Assembly (NCBI GenBank): GCA_965365445.1
Contig: CBDUBS010000031.1
Span: forward strand, 1-28,058
Length of the DNA: 28,058 nt
Direction of reading: 5' to 3'
DNA from: CBDUBS01 sp965365445
GTDB lineage: Bacteria; Bacteroidota; Rhodothermia; Rhodothermales; DASSAV01
Under the pieces are notes generated by a model. The model saw only the letters and a list, made by a program, of their open reading frames with translations, was not told where the DNA came from and made no database searches. Every line of letters starts with the position of its first letter. Within the stretch, counting starts at the first letter, position 1. Positions 22,416 to 28,058 of this stretch are shown piece by piece. Position numbers and translations under genes: made by a program.

Positions 22416-23414
22416 ATGGCGCAGTTCGGCGAAACATCTACGTTACCGGTAGCTTACTCTGATATTCTGGAGGCTGCCCTGCGCCTGAGGGGAATCGCCC
22501 ACAGGACGCCGGTCGTAGCCAGCCGCACGCTCGACGAGCGGGTGGGGGCCGCCGTTTTCATGAAGGCGGAAAACTTCCAGCGTGGAGGCGCCTTCAAGTT
22601 CCGGGGGGCGTACAACGCCCTGGCGCTGCTCCCACCGGACGCACGCAGCCGGGGGGTGCTTACCTATTCGTCCGGGAACCATGCCCAGGCGCTGGCGCTG
22701 GCCGCACGGCTCCTGAACGTACCGGCCGTCATCGTGATGCCGGAGGATGCCCCGGCGGTGAAGCTCGAGGCGACACGTGGATACGGGGCCGAGGTGGTGC
22801 TTTACGACAAGACGCGCACCACACGCGAAGAACTCGGGGCGCAGATCGCTCGGGAAAGGGATCTTCCGATCATTCCGCCCTATGACCATCCCGACGTGGC
22901 AGCCGGGCAGGGTACGGCCGCCCGGGAGCTGATCGAGGAGACGGGCCCGTTGGATTATCTGCTGGCGCCCTGCGGCGGAGGCGGGCTGCTTTCGGGATCG
23001 GCCGTTGCGGCCCGGGCGCTGTGCCCCCGGATTCGGGTGATCGGCGTGGAGCCGGCCCTGGCCGACGACGCCACCCGTTCCTTCAGGACGGGAACGCTGC
23101 AACGGGTGCATAACCCGGATACGATTGCCGATGGAGCACGGACCCCCTCGCTGGGGCGGGTTACATTCCCCCTTGTGATGCACTACGTGGACGACATGGC
23201 GACCGTTTCGGAAGAAGCCATCCTGCGGGCGACCCGGTTCCTGTGGGAGCGCACGAAGCTCGTCATCGAGCCGACAGGGAGCCTGGGCGTTGCCGCCTTA
23301 CTGGAACACAGCGTAACCGTACCCCCCGGCGCCCGCATTGGCGTCATACTCAGCGGCGGCAATGCCGACGTGCCCGGCCTTGCCGCCCTTTTCCGGGAGA
23401 TGGATGGGGCATGA
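22416..23414 (+). CDS. PLP-dependent threonine/serine dehydratase or serine racemase
   Basis: Fold-type II PLP enzymes of this group deaminate threonine, serine or 3-hydroxyaspartate, or racemise serine. The 332-residue protein has the Schiff-base lysine in FKFRGA (Lys61), the cofactor/substrate loop SSGNHAQ (85-91, with Ser86 at the place of the catalytic serine of serine racemase), the phosphate-binding CGGGGLLSG, and GVEPALADD, which matches the Mg-binding Glu/Ala/Asp of serine racemase. There is no C-terminal ACT domain, so it is not the feedback-regulated biosynthetic IlvA; the catabolic or racemase/threo-3-hydroxyaspartate type fits better. TATATT at 22305-22310 could be a -10 box. Its stop lies 5 bp from the stop of the convergent nagB fusion, with no terminator between. 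Confidence 0.88.
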   Translation: MAQFGETSTLPVAYSDILEAALRLRGIAHRTPVVASRTLDERVGAAVFMKAENFQRGGAFKFRGAYNALALLPPDARSRGVLTYSSGNHAQALALAARLLNVPAVIVMPEDAPAVKLEATRGYGAEVVLYDKTRTTREELGAQIARERDLPIIPPYDHPDVAAGQGTAARELIEETGPLDYLLAPCGGGGLLSGSAVAARALCPRIRVIGVEPALADDATRSFRTGTLQRVHNPDTIADGARTPSLGRVTFPLVMHYVDDMATVSEEAILRATRFLWERTKLVIEPTGSLGVAALLEHSVTVPPGARIGVILSGGNADVPGLAALFREMDGA

Positions 23415-23419
23415 CCCTG

Positions 23420-25417
23420 TTACGGCATGTCGTAAACGGTTACGTAGGCTTCTACGGCGTAGAACTCGGGCAGGCCGAGCTGGTTCAGCCGGTCGGCGGT
23501 ATCGCGGTTTCGGTCGCGGGCTCGCTGCCAGAATTCGCGTTCGTCGTAGGCGCCCGGAAACATGGCCCGGTCCTTCTGGCTTTCGTGTTTGAAGATGGCT
23601 TCGATCTTCCGGTCGAGGTTGACCTTCGAGAGCGGCAGGAACACGTCGGCCCGGTGAATTTCCCACTCCTGCCACGCCCCCCGATACAGCCACACCCGGG
23701 GGCGGTCGGAAGCGGGATCGCCGTTTCGAGCGGACCGCTTCTGTTTTTTTCCGTCCGGTTCTTCCTGACCGCCATCCGGGCAAGCATCCCGGTTGTACCG
23801 GACGAGCGCCTCATGAATGGCCTGGTAGGCCATGCGGTGGGTGCCATGCGGGTCAGAGAGGTCTCCGGCTACGAAGATATGATCCGGGCGGATTTCGGAG
23901 AGCAAATTCTGGATGATGAGGATGTCGGCCTCGCCGATGGGGTCCTTGCGGACGCGCCCGGTGCGGTAGAACGGCATATCCAGGAAGCGGGCTTCCTTCT
24001 CGCCCAACCCGATCACCTCCAGTGCCGCCAGCGCCTCGGCGTACCGGATATACGCTTTGAGCTGCTGGATTTCCTCCGAATCGACCTGCCCCGGTTTTTT
24101 GCGTTCGAGGAATTCCTGGATGCGGCGCCGGGTAGCTTTGATAGTTTCGATGGCCCCCGGATCGACGCCGAAAGCCTGATGGCTCATTTCAACGAAGCGC
24201 AACTCGCGGCGCACGTCGGCGTCGAAAACGGCGACGGAGCCGTTGGTCATGTACGCCACGGTGATTTCGTTGCGATTTCGCACGAGGGCATCCAGCATCC
24301 CGCCCATGGAGATGACGTCGTCGTCCGGGTGGGGACTGAACACGATGACCCGCTGGTTTTTGATGAGCCCATCGCGGTACATGATGCGACGGCGGAGATC
24401 CTCGAACACCATAAGGCACAGCTCATCCACGGAGGCGTAGGAATGGACGAGGTCGTGGAGGTGGTTTCGGTAGAAATCGTTCGTTTCGAGGCGCAGAATG
24501 GCTTTGCCCAGCATTTCCGATAGCCAGATCACCGCCCGCTTGGACATATTGCGGTCCCATTGCACTTCGCGGACGAGCCACGGGGTTTTCTCGCGGGTAA
24601 GTTCATTGGCCGCGGCCCGGTCTACGTAGAAGGTGGCGTTCCGATGTACCTGAAGGAAGGTAGCAGAGACGAGGCGGTTGGGCTCCTCCTCCACCGCACG
24701 CCGTACGATGGCGGCTTTGTGCTCTCCGGTGGCCATCAGGATGATTTCGCGGGCGTCGAGGATGGTGCCCACGCCCATGGTGAGGGCTTCCCGGGGGACG
24801 TTTTCTTCGCTGAAGAAGTCACTGGCTGCGTCTTTGCGGGTGATTTCATCGAGCGTGATGAGGCGGGTACGGGTTTCCAGGCTCGATCCCGGTTCATTGA
24901 ATCCGATGTGGCCGCTGCGTCCGATGCCGAGCAGGACGAGGTCCATACCGCCCGCTTTCCGTATGGCGTGTTCGTAGGCGAGGCAATGGGCTTCCACGTC
25001 CTCCCGGGGTACGGTGGGATCGGGGAGATGGACGTTCGCCTTGGGAATGTTGATCTGACTGAAGAAGTTTTCCCACATGAACCGGTGGTAGCTTTGCAGG
25101 CTATCCGGGTCGATGGGATAGTATTCATCCAGGTTGAACGTGACCACGTTAGAGAAGTCGAGTCCTTCTTCGCGGTGCATCCGGATGAGGTGCTGGTAGA
25201 CTCCGATGGGCGTGGAGCCGGTAGGAAGCCCGAGGATGACTTTCCGGCCGATGGCGGCGTGTTCCTCTATGAGGTTGGCGATCCGCCGGGCGACGGCATA
25301 AGCCAGTTGTCCGGGTTGCTCGAAGATCAGGACGGGAATGCGTTCCCGTTGCGTTCCGGCGCTTGAGCCATCGGCGGAGCCGGCAACGGGCGGGGGGAAA
25401 CCTTCGGATTGAGGCAT
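23420..25417 (-). CDS. nagB: Glucosamine-6-phosphate deaminase fused to PIG-L/LmbE deacetylase-like domain
   Basis: The NagB half (about residues 28-275) should convert glucosamine 6-phosphate to fructose 6-phosphate and ammonia. It shows GLPTGSTP (63-70), NLDEYY (95-100) and GIGRSGHIGFNEPG (164-177). In E. coli NagB the last motif has Asp141 before Gly-His; here Ser168 takes that place, a substitution also typical, as I recall, of such fused enzymes. The second half (about 350-660) is PIG-L/LmbE-like with the zinc motif PHPDDD (near 360) and DLSDPHGTH later on; such domains remove N-acetyl groups from sugars. The 665-residue fusion is characteristic of Bacteroidota and relatives and may couple deacetylation and deamination of GlcNAc-6-P. 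ATG 25417 is preferred; GTG 25438 would add seven residues and lies 3 nt from a terminator. It is convergent with the dehydratase gene. Confidence 0.9.
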   Translation of the reverse strand: MPQSEGFPPPVAGSADGSSAGTQRERIPVLIFEQPGQLAYAVARRIANLIEEHAAIGRKVILGLPTGSTPIGVYQHLIRMHREEGLDFSNVVTFNLDEYYPIDPDSLQSYHRFMWENFFSQINIPKANVHLPDPTVPREDVEAHCLAYEHAIRKAGGMDLVLLGIGRSGHIGFNEPGSSLETRTRLITLDEITRKDAASDFFSEENVPREALTMGVGTILDAREIILMATGEHKAAIVRRAVEEEPNRLVSATFLQVHRNATFYVDRAAANELTREKTPWLVREVQWDRNMSKRAVIWLSEMLGKAILRLETNDFYRNHLHDLVHSYASVDELCLMVFEDLRRRIMYRDGLIKNQRVIVFSPHPDDDVISMGGMLDALVRNRNEITVAYMTNGSVAVFDADVRRELRFVEMSHQAFGVDPGAIETIKATRRRIQEFLERKKPGQVDSEEIQQLKAYIRYAEALAALEVIGLGEKEARFLDMPFYRTGRVRKDPIGEADILIIQNLLSEIRPDHIFVAGDLSDPHGTHRMAYQAIHEALVRYNRDACPDGGQEEPDGKKQKRSARNGDPASDRPRVWLYRGAWQEWEIHRADVFLPLSKVNLDRKIEAIFKHESQKDRAMFPGAYDEREFWQRARDRNRDTADRLNQLGLPEFYAVEAYVTVYDMP

Positions 25418-25440
25418 GGCGTCGCAGTATGACTTCACGG

Positions 25441-25489
25441 AAAAAAGGCTACCGGCCGGAGAGGCGGAACAGAGCGTATGGCCGGTAGC
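25441..25489 (-). terminator. Intrinsic terminator between rhaB and nagB
   Basis: GCTACCGGCC (25448-25457) and GGCCGGTAGC (25480-25489) make a perfect 10-bp stem with a 22-nt loop. On the minus strand it is followed by C and six T (25446-25441). This is the clearest intrinsic terminator in the window. It ends 3-24 nt before the nagB start, so it may also act as an attenuator for nagB. Confidence 0.8.
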
Positions 25490-25560
25490 ACGGAACGGAG
25501 ATATACACTAAAACGCACCTTTCGCATCGGGGTTCATGCCTGCACATGGGGAGCAACCGT

Positions 25561-26976
25561 TCAGGAGGCGGGCTCGAAAACCTGCACTTCGGAGCTGTTC
25601 CGCACGATATCCCGGATGGTGAGGCCGTCGGGCAGCGAGCCGGTGACCTGCGCCTGGATGAGCAGGTTGCCGAGGGCGGTTGCTTCGGCCGGGCCGGCTA
25701 CCACTGTACAGCGGCAGGCATCGGCCGTGAGGCGGCATAGCAGGGCGTTACGCGAGCCACCCCCTACCAGGTGCAGCACCTCGATTGGGTAGCCGATCAC
25801 GGCTTCCAGTTCGGCAAGGGCTTTCCGGTTGGCCTCGGCCATGCTCTCCAGGATGGCGCGCACAAGGCGGGGGCGGTCGGCGGGAGGGGTCAGTCCCTGT
25901 TCCCGGCACCAGGCATGAAGCTTCTCCTGCATCCGGCCGCGCAGGCCGAACCGTGAATCGTTGAGGTCGATGAAATAGCCCGGAGAAGGGGCTTCGGCGG
26001 CCGCTCCGAACAATTCGTCGTAGGTATAGCGATCGCCGGCTTCCTTCCACTCCCGCTCGCATTCCTGAAGCACCCAGAGGCCGGTCAGGTTTTTCAGGAA
26101 TCGGATGGTGCGGCCGAGTCCGGCCTCGTTGGTGAAACCGGCGGCCAGCGCGTCGTCGTTCACGATCGGGTGGGGCGTTTCGATGCCGAGCAGCGACCAC
26201 GTGCCGCAGCTCAGGTACGCCCAGGGGCGGGCGCTTCCTTCCGCCGGGACGGCTGCCACGGCGCAGGCAGTATCGTGCGAGCAGCCGGCAATGACCCGAA
26301 CCCCCTCGGGCGTCGCCCCTATGTCTACGCCGGGATCGACCACCTCAGGCCAGGAGGAGGGGTCGATAATAAAGCGCTCCATAAGCCCTTTATGCCATGT
26401 CCGCTCGTGCACGTCGAGCGCCTGCGTGGTGCTGGCCAGCGACAACTCGGCAACAGGGCGCCCGCCGAAGCGGTGGTTGGCGTAGTCGGCTATCATGAGC
26501 CGGCCGGCGGTTCGGGCGAACAGGTCCGGCTCCAGTGCTTTGTCGGCCAGCACCTGATACAGGGGGGTGATCTCCATGAACTGGATGCCGGTGGCCCGGT
26601 ATATCTCTTCGCGGGAAACCGTATCGAACGCCCGGTTCATCATGCCCACAACCCGGGGATCGCGGTAGCAGTAAGGCCGCCGGATCGGCTCGCCCCCGGC
26701 GTCGAGCGGTACGTAGTCCACACCCCAGGAATCGGTGGAAAGGCTTTTCAGGACGGGCGCGCGCTCCAGCGCCCGTTCGTAGCCGATACGAAGCTCCTTC
26801 ATGAGCGCTTCCAGATCCCAGAAGAGGCGTTCGCCCTGTTCGATGATCGGAGTGCGAAAGCGATGGAGTTCCTGCATCTCCATCCGACCATCTATGATCG
26901 TCCCCAGGATGGCCCGGCCGCTGGACGCACCGAGATCGAAGGCAAGGAAGGCAGGGGGTTCGGAATGCGAGGTCAT
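25561..26976 (-). CDS. rhaB: Rhamnulokinase
   Basis: RhaB phosphorylates L-rhamnulose to L-rhamnulose 1-phosphate in L-rhamnose catabolism. The 471-residue protein is a FGGY-family sugar kinase with the N-terminal nucleotide loop FDLGASSGRA (13-22), the substrate-region motif STDSWGVDYVPLD typical of rhamnulokinases, GCSHDTACAVAAVP in the second domain, YLSCGTWSLLG, and the C-terminal ATP-binding VGGGSRNALLCRLTADA. Length is close to other RhaB proteins. ATG 26976 has little Shine-Dalgarno. Upstream, 68 bp away, is a UxaE-type epimerase gene with a hairpin between; downstream is the nagB terminator. Isomerase, aldolase and transporter genes for rhamnose are not in the window and might lie beyond the right edge. 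Confidence 0.93.
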   Translation of the reverse strand: MTSHSEPPAFLAFDLGASSGRAILGTIIDGRMEMQELHRFRTPIIEQGERLFWDLEALMKELRIGYERALERAPVLKSLSTDSWGVDYVPLDAGGEPIRRPYCYRDPRVVGMMNRAFDTVSREEIYRATGIQFMEITPLYQVLADKALEPDLFARTAGRLMIADYANHRFGGRPVAELSLASTTQALDVHERTWHKGLMERFIIDPSSWPEVVDPGVDIGATPEGVRVIAGCSHDTACAVAAVPAEGSARPWAYLSCGTWSLLGIETPHPIVNDDALAAGFTNEAGLGRTIRFLKNLTGLWVLQECEREWKEAGDRYTYDELFGAAAEAPSPGYFIDLNDSRFGLRGRMQEKLHAWCREQGLTPPADRPRLVRAILESMAEANRKALAELEAVIGYPIEVLHLVGGGSRNALLCRLTADACRCTVVAGPAEATALGNLLIQAQVTGSLPDGLTIRDIVRNSSEVQVFEPAS

Positions 26977-26998
26977 GCGTCAGGGAGAAAGAAATACA

Positions 26999-27025
26999 GG
27001 GGGCCCGCCTCCGGGACGGGCCCCC
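26999..27025 (-). terminator. Terminator-like hairpin between the UxaE-type gene and rhaB
   Basis: GGGGGCCCG (26999-27007) and CGGGCCCCC (27017-27025) form a perfect, all-GC 9-bp stem with a 9-nt loop, 19 bp past the stop of the epimerase gene. The minus strand continues TGTATTTCTTTC, moderately T-rich. It would stop or reduce read-through into rhaB. Confidence 0.65.
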
Positions 27026-27044
27026 CGGTCGTTCGTTGGACCAC

Positions 27045-28058
27045 TCAATCGAAGGGGTTCAGGTGGCGGTCGAAGTGGGCTTCGAGCACCCGGTAGTGCA
27101 CCTCCTCATTGGACATCAGGGCAAATAGCACGCGGTCGCGGAAGCGGTATGCTCCGCTGTCGTCCTTCGTGGTGAGCACCGAACCGAAGGTAACGTGAAG
27201 CACTTGCCGGGTGTCGAACTGGTCCAGCACCCCCGGAAGCTCGGCATCGGAAAGCGAATCCGGGTCCGCGGACTTCGAGAGGTCGGCCGACACATGGTAC
27301 GTGGCTTTATCGGTTTCGTAATGCTCGCGGGAGAAGCGGAGAATCTCGCGGAATAATTCCGGGTCGCTCTCGGCAATGGCCCGGAGTGCCTCCAGATAGG
27401 AGGTGCCGGCCGTTTTCAGGTGGAACAACTCGCCGGCATGCCGCGCAAACAAAGGATAGATGCTGAACTTATCCGAGCCGGAGTGCAGGCTGAGCTTATA
27501 CGGTCCCAATTGCCGGGCTATGGCTACATGTTTTACGAGGTCGCTTTCGAAAGCGTCCAGGTCGCCGATGTAGTCCACCCCTTTTTCCATGCGTCCAACG
27601 AACCGGGGCGCCAGACTGACCCACTCGACGCCAAGGCGTTTAAGCTCGTTGGCGACGAAGAAATGCTCCTGCACGGACGTGGGCGTCTCGGTTTCATCGA
27701 CCGACATTTCGAGCTCGAAGGGCCGGCCTGCACTCACTTCGCGCAGGTAGCGGTACATCCGGACGGTGTGAGCCACCGCAGCGCCGTACTTGGCAGCGGC
27801 CCGGAGGACGGTTTCCCGATCGAACGAGATGTCGAACCCGTCGATGCCGAACGACTGGTTTTCATAGCCCTTCAGGAATGCGTCAGGCTCGGCATCAAGG
27901 ACGTCCCAGGGAAGGGCGGCCACCTTTTTCTCCAGCGTACCCACCGAATCCGCGTCGGCGTCGTTATCAACGTACTGGCTCGGGTCGATGGTGAAGAACG
28001 TGAACCCGGCGGCCAGGGTGCGATCGACCCCCGCACCGGCGAGCTCGTGTATTCGGAG
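27045..28058 (-). CDS. UxaE-type tagaturonate/fructuronate epimerase, C-terminal part (cut by right edge)
   Basis: The frame is open to the right end and has 337 residues visible; its start is outside. It resembles UxaE, the tagaturonate 3-epimerase first described in Thermotoga, which interconverts D-tagaturonate and D-fructuronate in hexuronate breakdown. Family-like wording includes AAGFTFFTIDPSQYVDN near the visible start, FELEMSVDETETPTS, SLAPRFVGRMEKGVDYIGD, YKLSLHSGSDKFSIYP and HLKTAGTSYLEALR. The His/Asp/Glu in these segments are likely metal or catalytic residues. A GTG at 27944 would be a false internal start, because the conserved region continues upstream of it. Next to rhaB it suggests use of pectin-type sugars (rhamnose and galacturonate), which is inference from neighbours. 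Confidence 0.72.
   Translation of the reverse strand, partial: LRIHELAGAGVDRTLAAGFTFFTIDPSQYVDNDADADSVGTLEKKVAALPWDVLDAEPDAFLKGYENQSFGIDGFDISFDRETVLRAAAKYGAAVAHTVRMYRYLREVSAGRPFELEMSVDETETPTSVQEHFFVANELKRLGVEWVSLAPRFVGRMEKGVDYIGDLDAFESDLVKHVAIARQLGPYKLSLHSGSDKFSIYPLFARHAGELFHLKTAGTSYLEALRAIAESDPELFREILRFSREHYETDKATYHVSADLSKSADPDSLSDAELPGVLDQFDTRQVLHVTFGSVLTTKDDSGAYRFRDRVLFALMSNEEVHYRVLEAHFDRHLNPFD

Noticed and set aside
23243..24523. Plus-strand frame of 426 codons opposite the nagB fusion
   Set aside because: It is the antisense shadow of a well-supported gene; long open antisense frames are common at this GC content.

Overview
The window looks like part of the chromosome of a GC-rich member of the Rhodothermota (Rhodothermales; the Bacteroidota/FCB side of the tree). 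This is inferred from gene content: a YfhO-type membrane protein, a glucosamine-6-phosphate deaminase fused to a PIG-L/LmbE deacetylase, a UxaE-type epimerase beside rhamnulokinase, and a major pilin starting MGQQQLLLL. No rRNA, tRNA, phage, transposase or CRISPR array was seen. Almost everything is on the minus strand, so transcription runs from high to low coordinates. Only a DUF4342 gene and a PLP-dependent dehydratase are on the plus strand.

The centre (4.3-20.9 kb) is a nearly complete but unorthodox type IV pilus (T4P) locus. In transcription order it holds the major pilin, PilC (membrane platform), a double-length PilB (extension ATPase), two consecutive three-gene cassettes of minor-pilin-like proteins (V-like, W-like, X-like, then again V-like, W-like, X-like), a PilT-like retraction ATPase, a PilM-PilN fusion, a PilO-PilP fusion and a short secretin (PilQ role). 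The six alignment and outer-membrane components are thus packed into three genes. The pilin and the two X-like proteins begin with a one- or two-residue positive or polar leader and lack the Glu5 of classical type IVa pilins. No prepilin peptidase is in the window. The pilin and pilT units carry the same promoter-like element, and the pilin has a long leader with competing helices. A REP-like repeat cluster separates pilin from pilC.

Left of the pilus genes are a lipoprotein that looks like a catalytically dead M28 peptidase, a sugar-isomerase-like TIM barrel that has also lost metal ligands, a PlsC acyltransferase, GatC, and the start of a YfhO-family protein cut by the left edge. Right of the pilus genes are a small unrecognised gene, the divergent DUF4342 and serine/threonine dehydratase genes, then a sugar catabolism group: the NagB-LmbE fusion, rhamnulokinase, and a UxaE-type tagaturonate epimerase cut by the right edge. 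The last three are separated from each other by intrinsic-terminator-like hairpins, so they are probably not one simple operon.

Start codons were chosen by homology, Shine-Dalgarno sequence and signal-peptide position; several differ from the longest open frame. All functional calls rest on reading motifs by eye, without database searches.
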